From Fidelibacterota bacterium (GTDB taxonomy: Bacteria; Pseudomonadota; Alphaproteobacteria; Rhodospirillales; Rhodospirillaceae), in contig CANJBL010000001.1 of the NCBI GenBank assembly GCA_947472795.1, positions 310,001 to 374,000 on the forward strand: 64,000 nt of DNA. Direction: 5' to 3'. Within the stretch, counting starts at the first letter, position 1; the number at the start of each line of letters is the position of its first letter. The translations under genes were made by a program, and so were the position numbers. The notes under the pieces are model-generated. The model was not told the DNA's origin. It ran no database searches and worked only from the letters and a program-made list of their open reading frames with translations. Positions 47,355 to 56,735 of this stretch are shown here, piece after piece.

Positions 47355-48314
47355 TTAGGACGCTTGCTGCAAATCCGTCTCGTCGGTGTCGTCGTCCGCC
47401 AGCTTGGCCGCGCGACCACCGCCCGAGAGACGCCGGACAATGTCATCGAGCTGCTCGAGGTTGGTGTAGGAGACCGTGACACTCCCGGCTTTCCCATCAA
47501 ACGCGATATTCACTTTATATCCCGTCGCTTTTTCCAAACTCTGTTCGAGTGCTGCGGTGTCCGTGTCTTTAGCGACGAGAGTCAACCGGCGCTTGCGGCC
47601 AAAGCCTTTCGCAAGCCGTTCGGCCTGGCGGGCGGAAAGACCGCGTTTCACGATCAGCTTGGCGAGTTTTTCCGAATCGCTAAGGCCGATGAGCGGGCGC
47701 GCCTGGCCCATAGACATCTGGCCGCTATCGATGAGATTCAACACCGCGACCGGCAAAGTGAGCAGGCGCATGCTATTGGCCACATGGGCGCGACTTTTGG
47801 CTACCACTTCGGCGACACGTTCTTGCGTGTGACCGAAGTCTTCCACGAGACGTTTGTAACCGCGCGCTTCTTCCACCGGCGTCAGATCCTGACGCTGGAG
47901 ATTTTCGATCAAGGCGACTTCCAGGACCTCGGCGTCGGAGAGGTTGGTCACATGGACCGGCACCTCATGGACGTTGGCCCGCTGGGAGGCCCGCCAGCGC
48001 CGTTCGCCGGCGATGATCTCATAACGGCCGGGAGCGTTGGGGTCGGGGCGGACCAGGAGGGGTTGAAGCACACCTTTCTCGGCGATGGAGGCCGAAAGCT
48101 CCTCGAGAGCGGTTTCGTCAAAATGCCGCCGGGGTTGAAGAGCCGACGGCATGAGCAGATCGAGGGCGAGACGGGTGATGGGCGAGCCCGCGACCGCAGC
48201 CGCAACAACCGGAACCGCCGGGGCAACCGCCACCGGGGCGTCCGGTTCTTGTTCACCAAAGAGGGCGCTCAAGCCACGACCGAGGTTCTTGCGCTTACCG
48301 AGATCCTGGGTCAT
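47355..48314 (-). CDS. parB: Chromosome-partitioning protein ParB
   Basis: CTPase clamp that loads at parS and spreads along DNA to drive origin segregation. The 319 residues start KRKNLGRGLSALFGE. The N-terminal CTP-binding domain has ELSASIAEKGVLQPLLVRP and GERRWRASQRA. The HTH region reads RVAEVVAKSRAHVANSMRLLTLP, and the C-terminal dimerisation part ends with VSYTNLEQLDDIVRRL. The start overlaps the parA stop by 4 bases. Two perfect parS sites lie nearby in rsmG. Confidence 0.97.
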   Translation of the reverse strand: MTQDLGKRKNLGRGLSALFGEQEPDAPVAVAPAVPVVAAAVAGSPITRLALDLLMPSALQPRRHFDETALEELSASIAEKGVLQPLLVRPDPNAPGRYEIIAGERRWRASQRANVHEVPVHVTNLSDAEVLEVALIENLQRQDLTPVEEARGYKRLVEDFGHTQERVAEVVAKSRAHVANSMRLLTLPVAVLNLIDSGQMSMGQARPLIGLSDSEKLAKLIVKRGLSARQAERLAKGFGRKRRLTLVAKDTDTAALEQSLEKATGYKVNIAFDGKAGSVTVSYTNLEQLDDIVRRLSGGGRAAKLADDDTDETDLQQAS

Positions 48315-49168
48315 GCGGCAACTCCATGATTATGTTCACGTTTTAGAACTTCTCCCGCCAAATCGAGATAGGCGCGAGAGCCCTTGGACTGCAAGTCATA
48401 TATAAGGACAGGCTTGCCGTGGGAGGGCGCCTCGGAAATCCGGACGTTGCGGGGGATGGTGGTCGTATAGACCTTGGCCCCGAAGAACCCGCGAACGTCG
48501 CTTTCCACCATTTCCGACAGATTATTGCGCTTATCGACCATGGTCAGGACGATGCCCTGGATCTCCAGGCGCGGGTTGAAACTCTTTTTGACCCGCTCGA
48601 TGGTCCGCACGAGGTGGCTGATGCCTTCCAGAGCCAAGAACTCGGCCTGAAGCGGGACCATGACGGCATCCGCTGCGACCAAGGCATTCAAGGTCAAAAG
48701 GCCCAGGGACGGCGGGCAGTCGATAAGAATGAAATCCCATCCAAGTCCTTGATTTTCAAGAGCATTTTTGAGTCTGGCCTGACGGTTCTCGAGGTCCACC
48801 AGTTCCAATTCGGCTGCCGCCAGGTCGACGCCGGACGGAATGACAGAGAGGTTCGGGATGGCCGTGGCCACGATGCTCGCGTCCAGCGCCGCTTCGCCCG
48901 ACAGCACATGATAGATGTTGATGGTGCGGTGCTTCTGGTCGATGCCGAGACTGGTGGAGGCATTGCCTTGGGGGTCCATGTCGATGACCAGAACCCGCTT
49001 GTCCACCGCCGCCATGGCCGTGGCCAGGTTCACGGTCGTCGTGGTTTTGCCCACGCCGCCCTTTTGGTTGGAGATCGCAAGGATCCGAGGGCGGATCTTG
49101 GCGGCCTGTTCAGGGGACTCCGGGGAGATCGGGGAGATCGGGGAGATCGGGGAGATCGGAAGAGACAC
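48311..49168 (-). CDS. parA: Chromosome-partitioning ATPase ParA
   Basis: Walker-type ATPase that forms a DNA-bound gradient pulling ParB-parS complexes. The 285 residues have the deviant Walker A KGGVGKTTT at 36-43, DMDPQGNASTSLG, LIDCPPSLGLLTLNAL and YDLQSKGSRAYLDLAGEVL. The N-terminus is unusual: MSLPISPISPISPISPESP is encoded by a 9-bp tandem repeat within the 59-bp overlap with rsmG. No other in-frame start codon exists between it and the conserved core, so the repeat should be translated. Confidence 0.96.
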   Translation of the reverse strand: MSLPISPISPISPISPESPEQAAKIRPRILAISNQKGGVGKTTTTVNLATAMAAVDKRVLVIDMDPQGNASTSLGIDQKHRTINIYHVLSGEAALDASIVATAIPNLSVIPSGVDLAAAELELVDLENRQARLKNALENQGLGWDFILIDCPPSLGLLTLNALVAADAVMVPLQAEFLALEGISHLVRTIERVKKSFNPRLEIQGIVLTMVDKRNNLSEMVESDVRGFFGAKVYTTTIPRNVRISEAPSHGKPVLIYDLQSKGSRAYLDLAGEVLKREHNHGVAA

Positions 49169-49778
49169 GGCGCACCTCTTTTATGCACACAATAACCCCG
49201 CGCGGATCAGTCCGGCTGGGTATTTGTTCAACGCCGATACTCCATGTTTTGTATGCATCCGTCAATTCGACCTCTACATTTTGCCCCTTGAGGAAGAGGC
49301 AAACACTATTAGAGGTGAGGAATGGCGCGCTCCAGGAGAGCAAATCCGTCAAGGGCGCCAAGGCTCTGGCGGTTACGGCCCGGATGGGGAAGGGTTTGAG
49401 CTCTTCGATCCGCCGCGCATGGACCGTGACGGTCGTTTGGGCGATTCTGGCCGCCTCGCGGAGGAAAGCGGCCTTCCTTTGATCCGACTCGACCAAATGG
49501 ACGTCCGGGATTCCCATGATCGCTAGGGCCAGTCCGGGAAATCCGGCTCCCGATCCGAGGTCCAGAACCGGACCGGAAGACTCTGGGAGAAGGGGAAAAA
49601 GCTGTGCGGAATCGAGGAGATGGCGCTGCCATACGTCGCCCTCCGTGGACCGGCCAATGAGATTGATCTTCTTATTCCAGGCCGCCAGGAGATCAGCATA
49701 GGCCTGAAGGCGACCCAATGTTTCACGTGAAACACCGGTGTCCTTTTGGAGGGCTTCGGGTCCGTAAAACTGTTTCAC
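49110..49778 (-). CDS. rsmG: 16S rRNA (guanine(527)-N7)-methyltransferase
   Basis: Methylates G527 of 16S rRNA. The 222 residues have LQAYADLLAAWNKKINLIGRSTEGDVWQRHLLDSAQLFPLL, the SAM-binding GPVLDLGSGAGFPGLALAI, and RAVTARALAPLTDLLSW, all typical. Start GTG at 49778. Its first codons contain both parS sites. The C-terminus is odd: (DLP)x4-GVP replaces the usual short end, encoded by the same 9-bp repeat that forms the parA start in another frame. Order mnmG-rsmG-parA-parB is the conserved one. Confidence 0.95.
   Translation of the reverse strand: MKQFYGPEALQKDTGVSRETLGRLQAYADLLAAWNKKINLIGRSTEGDVWQRHLLDSAQLFPLLPESSGPVLDLGSGAGFPGLALAIMGIPDVHLVESDQRKAAFLREAARIAQTTVTVHARRIEELKPFPIRAVTARALAPLTDLLSWSAPFLTSNSVCLFLKGQNVEVELTDAYKTWSIGVEQIPSRTDPRGVIVCIKEVRRVSSDLPDLPDLPDLPGVP
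49122..49157. repeat. Four tandem copies of a 9-bp repeat in the rsmG/parA overlap
   Basis: GGGGAGATC occurs four times without interruption. Read on the minus strand it encodes DLP repeats in RsmG and ISP repeats in ParA, in two different frames. The unit length is a multiple of three, so copy number can change without breaking either frame. Confidence 0.97.
49719..49734. promoter_or_regulatory. parS site 1
   Basis: TGTTTCACGTGAAACA is a perfect match to the bacterial 16-bp parS palindrome bound by ParB. It lies inside the rsmG coding sequence, near codons 15-20, about 550 bp from the parA start. Confidence 0.96.
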
Positions 49779-49786
49779 GTGAAACA
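49771..49786. promoter_or_regulatory. parS site 2
   Basis: A second perfect TGTTTCACGTGAAACA, 52 bp from the first. It overlaps the rsmG GTG start codon, so ParB bound here could also affect rsmG expression (inference). Confidence 0.96.
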
Positions 49787-49791
49787 GTCCG

Positions 49792-51690
49792 TCAGCCAGC
49801 CCTGGAGAGGGCGCGGGCAGCCGACTGGCTGCGGTTGACGTACTTGAGCAGTGCCGTCAGAGCCGCGGGCGTGATCCCTGGAATCCGCGAAGCCGCAGCG
49901 AGGGTTGCCGGGCGACCCGCCTCCAACTTGAGGCGCACCTCGGTCGAGAGGCCCCCGACTTGGCTATAGTCCAGATCAACAGGAATACGCAGAGCTTCGT
50001 CCTTGCGGAAGGCGCGGATGTCGGCCTCCTGGCGGTCCACGTAGCCGGCATAACGGCCGTCAATCTCCAGCTGCTCCTCCACATCCTTCCGAAAGGTGGG
50101 GATGTCGGGGAAGAGCTGCCGGAGGCGGGGCCAATTCATTTCCGGCATAGACAGGACGGCGAGGCCATCGCGGCGGACGCCGTCGCGGTTCACGACCAGG
50201 CCCAGATCGGCCAAGGCATTTGGCGTAAATTGCATTGATTTCATAGTGTTACGAGCTTCATCCAGCGCGGCCTTCTTGGTCTCGAAGTGCGCTTTGCGGA
50301 CAGACCCAACGCAGCCGGCGGCGATGCCTTTGGCGGTCAGGCGCAGGTCGGCATTGTCGGCCCGGAGTAGGAGACGGTACTCGGCCCGGGAGGTGAACAT
50401 GCGGTAGGGCTCGGAGGCGCCAAGGGTCGTCAGGTCATCCACCATGACGCCAATATACCCCTCGGCGCGATCGAAGGTGATGGCTTCAGCCCCGGAGCTT
50501 TGGCGGGCGGCGTTCAACCCAGCCAGAAGCCCCTGGGCGCCGGCTTCCTCATACCCCGTGGTCCCATTGATCTGCCCGGCAAAATAGAGCCCGGACACTT
50601 TCCGAGTTTCCAAGCTCGGGAGTAATTCGCGCGGATCGACGTAGTCGTATTCGATGGCATAACCCGCCTGGAGCATGACGGCCTTCTCCAGACCGGGAAT
50701 GGTCTTGAGCAGAGCCAACTGGACGTCGTCCGGCAGAGAGGTGGAGATGCCATTGGGATAAACGGTATTATCGTCAAGTCCTTCTGGCTCCAGGAAAATC
50801 TGGTGCCGCTCGCGATCCGCGAAGCGAACTACTTTATCCTCGATGGAGGGGCAGTAGCGCGGGCCCGTGCCTTGAATCTGTCCATTGTAAATGGGCGCCC
50901 GGCTCTTATTGGCCAGGATGAGGGCATGGCTTTCTGGGGTCGTATAAGTAATGCCGCATTGGACCTGCGGGGTGTTGATGCGGTCCGTCAGGAAGGAGAA
51001 GGGCTCGGGCGGGTCATCGCCGGGCTGCATCTCGAGGCTGGCCCAGTCGATGGTACGGCCATCAAGCCGCGGCGGCGTGCCTGTTTTGAGGCGCCCAACA
51101 TCAAAGTTCAATGATTTCAGTGTTTTAGAGAGGCCGAGCGCGGGGGCCTCGCCAATGCGGCCCGCGGGGATGCGGTTTTCACCGCGATGGATCAGGCCGT
51201 TGAGGAACGTGCCAGTGGTCAGCACCACGGCGCCGGCGGCGATGCGCCTGCCGGCCGCTGTGACCACTCCGACAATGCGGGTGCCGGCGGCATCCAGGAT
51301 CAAGTCCTCGATGCCGTCGCCGAGAATTTCCAAATTCTCTTGTTCTGCCAATAGGTTCTGGACAGCCTGCTTATAGAGCTTGCGATCGGCCTGCGCCCTG
51401 GGGCCGCGCACTGCGGGGCCCTTAGAGCGATTCAACATGCGGAACTGGATGCCGCCCCGGTCAATGGCCCGACCCATGATGCCGTCCAGGGCATCGATCT
51501 CGCGGACCAAATGACCTTTGGCCAACCCGCCGATGGCCGGGTTGCAAGACATCTGGCCGATGGTCTCGACCTTGTGAGTAATAAGAAGTGTGCGCGCGCC
51601 AACTCGGGCGGACGCGGCAGCGGCTTCCGTGCCGGCATGACCGCCGCCCACGACAATAACGTCAAACCGCTGTTGATCCAGGTCAGCCAT
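49792..51690 (-). CDS. mnmG: tRNA uridine-5-carboxymethylaminomethyl modification protein MnmG
   Basis: FAD-dependent partner of MnmE in modifying wobble U34 of several tRNAs. The 632 residues have the dinucleotide-binding [10 protein letters not shown] at 15-24, [36 protein letters not shown], and [26 protein letters not shown], all highly conserved. ATG at 51690 ([17 protein letters not shown]) is chosen; a longer open frame to 51765 looks unconserved. A small unrelated gene separates it from mnmE, whereas the two are usually adjacent. Confidence 0.97.
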   Translation of the reverse strand: MADLDQQRFDVIVVGGGHAGTEAAAASARVGARTLLITHKVETIGQMSCNPAIGGLAKGHLVREIDALDGIMGRAIDRGGIQFRMLNRSKGPAVRGPRAQADRKLYKQAVQNLLAEQENLEILGDGIEDLILDAAGTRIVGVVTAAGRRIAAGAVVLTTGTFLNGLIHRGENRIPAGRIGEAPALGLSKTLKSLNFDVGRLKTGTPPRLDGRTIDWASLEMQPGDDPPEPFSFLTDRINTPQVQCGITYTTPESHALILANKSRAPIYNGQIQGTGPRYCPSIEDKVVRFADRERHQIFLEPEGLDDNTVYPNGISTSLPDDVQLALLKTIPGLEKAVMLQAGYAIEYDYVDPRELLPSLETRKVSGLYFAGQINGTTGYEEAGAQGLLAGLNAARQSSGAEAITFDRAEGYIGVMVDDLTTLGASEPYRMFTSRAEYRLLLRADNADLRLTAKGIAAGCVGSVRKAHFETKKAALDEARNTMKSMQFTPNALADLGLVVNRDGVRRDGLAVLSMPEMNWPRLRQLFPDIPTFRKDVEEQLEIDGRYAGYVDRQEADIRAFRKDEALRIPVDLDYSQVGGLSTEVRLKLEAGRPATLAAASRIPGITPAALTALLKYVNRSQSAARALSRAG

Positions 51691-51833
51691 ATGGGCGCAC
51701 TTATATATGGTGCGGGCCAGACGGGCCAATCGGGATTCGGCGCCGCCAAGCCGACTCGAGCACACGAATGCAGCAAGGTGAGTGGAAGCAGAAGTTGGAT
51801 TACAATAGCGCCCACACTACGGCAGAGGCGTTT

Positions 51834-52205
51834 ATGTTCTTAGTGACATCCCAGGCGAAACCACGAGGCCGATATTCTTTTTGGTTCAATGTGGCGATGG
51901 GCGCTGCTTGGATCTCTCTCTTTCTTCTATCTGCTTGGTTAGGAAAACCCCTCGGCATTGCTATCGCTGGTCTATACGCCGTTGCCAGGTTCGTCCCGCT
52001 TGTGTGGAAATCTCTTCCCGCGAATCCAGAGAATCAGCGCCGCTCCAGCTTTTGGACACCCTTAGCACTTACTGCGATTTCGATATTTGCCTTTGTTCTC
52101 TCCGCTCATCGCGGCCAGTCTGGGAGCATGGTGATGTCGGCGCTGTTCGCCGTCGCCATGGTCTTTATAGCAATCAAGATTATTGCCGAAACGCCGGCGA
52201 GCTGA
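51834..52205 (+). CDS. Unknown small four-helix membrane protein
   Basis: I do not recognise a named family. The 123-residue product has hydrophobic helices at about 17-35, 39-57, 73-91 and 97-116, short polar loops (KSLPANPENQRR) and a basic N-terminus, so it should be an inner-membrane protein. ATG at 51834 has AGAGG about 6 bp upstream; a longer frame from 51768 is possible. It is on the strand opposite to mnmG and mnmE and is visibly less GC-rich than both, suggesting an insertion into that conserved pair. Confidence 0.6.
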   Translation: MFLVTSQAKPRGRYSFWFNVAMGAAWISLFLLSAWLGKPLGIAIAGLYAVARFVPLVWKSLPANPENQRRSSFWTPLALTAISIFAFVLSAHRGQSGSMVMSALFAVAMVFIAIKIIAETPAS

Positions 52206-52224
52206 ATTTTCTTTCTCGTTCCGC

Positions 52225-53559
52225 CTATTTCCCAATGCAAAAGTCGCGGAACACAACGTCGAGCAGCTCCTCGACATCGACTCGCCCCGTGAGCCGCCCG
52301 AGCGCGCGGGCCGCGAAGCGTAAATCCTCGGCGGCGAGTTCAGCGAGCGCGGCTTCGCGCGCGCGCGCCAAGGCGTCACGACAGTCTTCCAGTGCGCGGC
52401 GATGGCGGATGCGCGTCAATGGCGCTGTCGCGCCGGTTTCGGTTTTGCTGCGCACGCATTGCAAGAGCCGTGCAGCAAACGCCTCCATGCCCTGACCACT
52501 TTTGGCGGAGATGAAAGAGACATTTCCGTCTTTGCCGCTGACTTTGTCCGAAGCCACTTGCACGAGGTCCGACTTGTTGATGACGACAAGCGTATCCTTA
52601 TCGATCATTTCCATCGTAGCGGTTTCACGCACGGGATAGATCGCGCCGTCGAAGACCGCGATCTTGAGATCAGCGCAGGCAGCGTTATCGCGCGCGCGTT
52701 TGATGCCTTCGTTCTCGATCTCATCCCCGGACTCGCGCAAGCCGGCTGTATCGATCAGTGTCACGGCATAGCCGCCGAGATCCATGTGAACCTCGATGAC
52801 ATCGCGCGTCGTCCCGGGAATGGGCGACACGATAGCGGCTTCGCGGCGTGCCAGCGCGTTGAGCAGCGTCGACTTGCCGGCGTTGGGAGGACCGATGATG
52901 ACGGCGACAATACCGGCGCGCACCCGCTCGCCGCGTCCACCGTCGTCAAGATGTGCCGCGATGCTCTTGCGCAAATCCTCCACTTCGCCCCAGATCTTGT
53001 CGGCCACATCCTGCGGAAGATCCTCATCAGGGAAGTCGATCACCGCTTCCAGGTGCGCAAGGCTTTGCACAAGCCGGTGGCGCCAATCGTCATAGAGCTC
53101 TTTCAACGCGCCGCCCATCTGGCGCAGGGCCTGACGTTGCTGGCTTTGTGTTTCCGCATCGATGAGATCGGCCAGAGCCTCGGCCTGCGTCAGATCGAAT
53201 TTGCCATGTTCAAAAGCACGGCGCGTAAATTCGCCGGGTTCCGCTGGGCGCAAACCCGCAATACCGCTCAAGGCTGCCAACACACTTTCCACGACGGCGC
53301 GGCCGCCATGGACGTGCAGCTCCGCAACATCTTCGCCGGTGAAACTCGCCGGTGCGGGAAACCACAACAGCAAGCCGTCGTCGAGCAGGTTTTTCGTGAC
53401 CGGATGTTTGAAGTGCGCGCGCACAGCTTTGCGCGGGCCAGGCAATACACATCCCAAAGCCGCGAGAGCTGTCGCAGCGCCCGGACCCGACAGGCGCAGC
53501 ACAGCGATGCCGGCGCGCCCCGCCGCCGACGCCAGTGCAAAGATCGTGTCGTTCTGCAT
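52225..53559 (-). CDS. mnmE: tRNA modification GTPase MnmE
   Basis: Dimeric GTPase acting with MnmG to modify tRNA wobble uridine. The 444 residues start DTIFALASAAGRAGIAVLRLSGPGA, the folate-binding N-terminal domain. The G domain holds GPPNAGKST near 221-229, PGTTRD, DTAGLRES and NKSD. The protein ends FCIGK, with the catalytic cysteine at position 441 in the conserved C-[ILV]-GK end. The short DUF6489 gene lies upstream on the same strand, 14 bp away. Confidence 0.97.
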   Translation of the reverse strand: MQNDTIFALASAAGRAGIAVLRLSGPGAATALAALGCVLPGPRKAVRAHFKHPVTKNLLDDGLLLWFPAPASFTGEDVAELHVHGGRAVVESVLAALSGIAGLRPAEPGEFTRRAFEHGKFDLTQAEALADLIDAETQSQQRQALRQMGGALKELYDDWRHRLVQSLAHLEAVIDFPDEDLPQDVADKIWGEVEDLRKSIAAHLDDGGRGERVRAGIVAVIIGPPNAGKSTLLNALARREAAIVSPIPGTTRDVIEVHMDLGGYAVTLIDTAGLRESGDEIENEGIKRARDNAACADLKIAVFDGAIYPVRETATMEMIDKDTLVVINKSDLVQVASDKVSGKDGNVSFISAKSGQGMEAFAARLLQCVRSKTETGATAPLTRIRHRRALEDCRDALARAREAALAELAAEDLRFAARALGRLTGRVDVEELLDVVFRDFCIGK

Positions 53560-53573
53560 TGCTATCTGGGCAA

Positions 53574-53822
53574 CTATTTGTCGGTATTCTTGCCAGCGTT
53601 CATAAACTGACCCCAGAAGGTCTTCTGCATTTCGGCGAAGCCTTCGGTGTTCGTGGGGAATAGCGTCTTCATCATCGTTTCAGGGTCCAATGCCGCGGCC
53701 GTCTTTTGCATCTGCGCCTTCATCTGCTCCAACATGGCGTTCTGCAACGGCGCCACATCCGGCAGACCCATAAAAGCGCGCGCTTCCTCCGGCGTGCATT
53801 CAATATTGACGGTGACCTTCAT
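53574..53822 (-). CDS. DUF6489 family protein
   Basis: An 82-residue protein beginning MKVTVNIECTPEEARAFMGLPDVAPLQNAMLEQMKAQM, the typical start of DUF6489, and containing a C-terminal KTFWGQFMNAGKN. It is predicted to be soluble and helical. The family occurs in alphaproteobacteria near mnmE and rho and has no established function. It is probably co-transcribed with mnmE, 14 bp downstream. Confidence 0.85.
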   Translation of the reverse strand: MKVTVNIECTPEEARAFMGLPDVAPLQNAMLEQMKAQMQKTAAALDPETMMKTLFPTNTEGFAEMQKTFWGQFMNAGKNTDK

Positions 53823-53979
53823 GCTCCCGCTCCCTGTTCGTGCCTCATGATACGCTGGCGTGATTGCTCTTTGATTCCCGGCGTGAGGTGCCTAAGGTTA
53901 AGGGGTGGGGGTTGTGCTGTCCACGCACGCGGCAGCAAAGCTGATTTTGATCGGCTAAACAGGGCTAAAAGGAAGAGTC

Positions 53980-54435
53980 ATGCCGCAGCTTTCACTTCAC
54001 TCGCCCGTGGGCGATCTCACCATCAGTGAAGAGAACGGCGCCATTGTCGCCCTGGACTGGGGCTGGGGTCGCGACCAGACGCCGACACCACTTCTGAAGA
54101 AGGCCGTGAAACAGCTGAATGCGTATTTCGACGGCAAGTTGAAGGCCTTCGACCTGCCGTTGGCGCCCGCAGGCACATCCTTCCAAAAACAGGTTTGGAA
54201 GCAGATGAACAAAATCCCTTACGGCAAACTCAGCGCTTACGGCGAGATGGCCGCGAAACTGAAATCGGGAGCCCGGCCAGTGGGCACAGCGTGCGGGCGC
54301 AACCACATACCCATCATCATTCCCTGCCACCGCGTCATCGGCTCGAACGGCGGGCTCGGCGGTTATTCCGGCCAAGGCGGTCTGGAGACCAAGGTTGCCT
54401 TGCTGAAGCTCGAAGGTGCTCCCATACTGCTCTGA
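53980..54435 (+). CDS. ogt: Methylated-DNA--protein-cysteine methyltransferase
   Basis: Suicide enzyme that removes alkyl groups from O6-alkylguanine. The 151 residues include the active-site IIPCHRVIG with Cys116, GTSFQKQVWKQMNKIPYGKLSAYGEMA with the helix-turn-helix arm, and GTACGRNHIPII. It corresponds to the single-domain Ogt type, without an Ada-like regulatory domain. ATG at 53980 has AAGGAAGAG upstream. The quinone reductase gene follows 18 bp downstream. Confidence 0.95.
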   Translation: MPQLSLHSPVGDLTISEENGAIVALDWGWGRDQTPTPLLKKAVKQLNAYFDGKLKAFDLPLAPAGTSFQKQVWKQMNKIPYGKLSAYGEMAAKLKSGARPVGTACGRNHIPIIIPCHRVIGSNGGLGGYSGQGGLETKVALLKLEGAPILL

Positions 54436-54453
54436 GCGGTTTTGGAGAGCGAT

Positions 54454-55440
54454 ATGGTCAAAGCCATTGTGGTGCGCGAGAACGGCGGGCCGGATGTCCT
54501 GCGCTATGAGGACGTGGCGGTTGGCAATCCTGGTCCAGGCGAAGTGCGCCTGCGTCAAACCGCAATTGGTGTGAATTTCATCGATACGTATCACCGCAGC
54601 GGCCTTTACCCCGTCAAGCGCAACGATCAGGGCTATTTCATCCCCGGCATGGAAGGCGTGGGGCGCGTAGAGGCGATTGGGCCCGATGTCACCACGCTGA
54701 AGATCGGCGACCGCGTGGCTTACGGTACGGGCCCCATGGGGGGCTACGCCGAGGAGCGCCTGATCCCGGAGGCCAAGGTGGTGAAAGTGCCGCCAGCGCT
54801 GAAGGACGAGTCGGTCGCCGGCATGATGCTGCGCGGTCTGACGGTCTGGTACCTGGTGCGCGCACTCCATCAACTGAAAGCCGGAGAGACGGTATTGTTT
54901 CACGCCGCCGCCGGCGGGGTGGGGCTCATGTTCTGCCAGTGGGCGCGCCACATCGGGGCGACGGTCATCGGAACAGTCGGGTCCGAAGACAAGGCCCAGG
55001 CCGCGCAAGCCGCAGGCTGTGCGCACACGATTCTCTACAAGCAGGTGGATTGGGTAGCCAAGGTGCGCGAGATCACCGGGGGCAAAGGCGTGCCCGTGGT
55101 TTATGACGGCGTGGGTAAAGACACCTTCATGGGCTCACTCGATTGCTTAAGTCCGCGCGGGCTTCTGGTCAGCTTCGGCAATGCCTCGGGCCCGGTGGAG
55201 GGTTTGAATCTCGGCGTTCTCGCGTCCAAAGGATCACTGTTCGTGACAAGGCCGACACTTGCGCACTACGTCAGCACACCGGCGGAACTGGCGCTGGCCA
55301 GCGGCGAGCTGTTCGATGTGGTGACCAAAGGCGCCGTGAAAATCGATGTCGGGCAGTCTTACGGACTGGCCTATGCGCCGCACGCCCATTCAGACTTGGA
55401 AAGCCGCGCCACCACGGGCTCGACGGTCCTGGTGGTGTAA
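54454..55440 (+). CDS. qor: Zinc-independent quinone oxidoreductase (MDR family)
   Basis: NADPH-dependent quinone reductase of the medium-chain dehydrogenase family. The 328 residues start VKAIVVRENGGPDVLRYEDVAVGNPGPGEVRLRQTAIGVNFIDTYHRSGLYP, typical of Qor, with the cofactor motif HAAAGGVGLMFCQWA near 150 and YDGVGKDTF. Catalytic-zinc ligands of alcohol dehydrogenases are absent. ATG at 54454 has GGAGAG upstream. It ends at a shared bidirectional terminator before rho. Confidence 0.93.
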   Translation: MVKAIVVRENGGPDVLRYEDVAVGNPGPGEVRLRQTAIGVNFIDTYHRSGLYPVKRNDQGYFIPGMEGVGRVEAIGPDVTTLKIGDRVAYGTGPMGGYAEERLIPEAKVVKVPPALKDESVAGMMLRGLTVWYLVRALHQLKAGETVLFHAAAGGVGLMFCQWARHIGATVIGTVGSEDKAQAAQAAGCAHTILYKQVDWVAKVREITGGKGVPVVYDGVGKDTFMGSLDCLSPRGLLVSFGNASGPVEGLNLGVLASKGSLFVTRPTLAHYVSTPAELALASGELFDVVTKGAVKIDVGQSYGLAYAPHAHSDLESRATTGSTVLVV

Positions 55441-55444
55441 GACA

Positions 55445-55470
55445 AAAGGGCCAGTTTTCACTGGCCCTTT
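55445..55470. terminator. Bidirectional terminator between qor and rho
   Basis: AAAGGGCCAG (55445-55454) pairs perfectly with CTGGCCCTTT (55461-55470) around the loop TTTTCA. It lies between the convergent qor and rho genes, 5 bp after the qor stop and 3 bp before the rho stop. Confidence 0.88.
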
Positions 55471-55472
55471 GG

Positions 55473-56735
55473 CTATTTGTTCATCCGATCGAAGAAATCG
55501 TTGTTGTTCTTGGACTCGCGGAGTTTCTCGAGCAGGAACTCCATGCCGTCCTGCACGCCCATGGGGTCCAGAATGCGGCGCAGGATCCACATCTTCGAGA
55601 GCGTGCCCTGGTTGACCAGGAGCTCTTCCTTGCGGGTGCCGGACTTGGTAATGTCGATGGACGGGAAGATGCGTTTGTCGGCAAGCTTACGGTCGAGCAC
55701 GATTTCCGAGTTACCGGTGCCCTTGAACTCTTCGAAGATCACTTCGTCCATGCGGCTGCCGGTATCGATCAGCGCCGTGGCGATGATGGTGAGCGAACCG
55801 CCTTCTTCGATGTTACGCGCGGCACCGAAGAAGCGCTTCGGGCGCTGCAGGGCGTTCGCGTCCACGCCGCCCGTCAGCACCTTGCCCGAGGAGGGCACGA
55901 CCGTGTTGTAGGCGCGCGCGAGGCGGGTGATGGAGTCCAGCAGGATGACCACGTCGCGCTTGTGTTCCACCAGGCGCTTGGCCTTCTCAATGACCATTTC
56001 AGCCACCTGCACGTGACGCGAGGCCGGCTCGTCGAAGGTGGAGCTGACCACTTCGCCCTTCACAGTGCGGTCCATGTCGGTCACCTCTTCCGGACGCTCA
56101 TCGATGAGCAGCACGATCAGGTAGACCTCAGGATGGTTCGTGGCGATGGCATTGGCGATGTTCTGCAGCATCACGGTCTTGCCGGTGCGCGGCGGCGCCA
56201 CGATCATGGCGCGCTGGCCCTTACCGAGGGGCGAGACCAGTTCGATGACACGCTGAGTGATGTCTTTCTGCTTAGTATCCTTCTGCTCGATCTCCATCGT
56301 GAGCTTCTCGTCAGGATAGAGCGGCGTCAGGTTATCGAAGTTGATGCGGTGGCGAACGTTGTCCGGATCTTCAAAATTGACGCGGTCGACCTTCAGCAGG
56401 GCGAAATAACGCTCGCCGTCCTTGGGCCCGCGGATTTGGCCTTCGACCGTGTCACCGGTGCGCAGACCGAAGCGGCGCACCTGGCTCGGGCTCACATAGA
56501 TGTCATCGGGGCCGGGCAAATAACTCGCTTCCGGCGAACGCAGGAAGCCGAAGCCGTCCTGCAGGATTTCTAGGACGCCGTCGCCATCGATGGCCGTGTC
56601 CTTGTCCGCGAGTATCTTGAGGATCGCAAACATGAGGTCCTGTCGGCGCAGGTTCGAGGCATTCTCGATGCCGTATTCTTCTCCGAAGGCCAGCAATTCA
56701 GCTGGGGATTTACGCTTCAATTCCTGAAGATGCAT
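55473..56735 (-). CDS. rho: Transcription termination factor Rho
   Basis: Hexameric RNA-dependent helicase ending factor-dependent transcripts. The 420 residues start [39 protein letters not shown], followed by the RNA-binding [45 protein letters not shown]. Walker A is PPRTGKT near 180, then [18 protein letters not shown] and [17 protein letters not shown]. Length equals the usual 419-420. It is transcribed away from the proposed origin. Confidence 0.98.
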   Translation of the reverse strand: MHLQELKRKSPAELLAFGEEYGIENASNLRRQDLMFAILKILADKDTAIDGDGVLEILQDGFGFLRSPEASYLPGPDDIYVSPSQVRRFGLRTGDTVEGQIRGPKDGERYFALLKVDRVNFEDPDNVRHRINFDNLTPLYPDEKLTMEIEQKDTKQKDITQRVIELVSPLGKGQRAMIVAPPRTGKTVMLQNIANAIATNHPEVYLIVLLIDERPEEVTDMDRTVKGEVVSSTFDEPASRHVQVAEMVIEKAKRLVEHKRDVVILLDSITRLARAYNTVVPSSGKVLTGGVDANALQRPKRFFGAARNIEEGGSLTIIATALIDTGSRMDEVIFEEFKGTGNSEIVLDRKLADKRIFPSIDITKSGTRKEELLVNQGTLSKMWILRRILDPMGVQDGMEFLLEKLRESKNNNDFFDRMNK

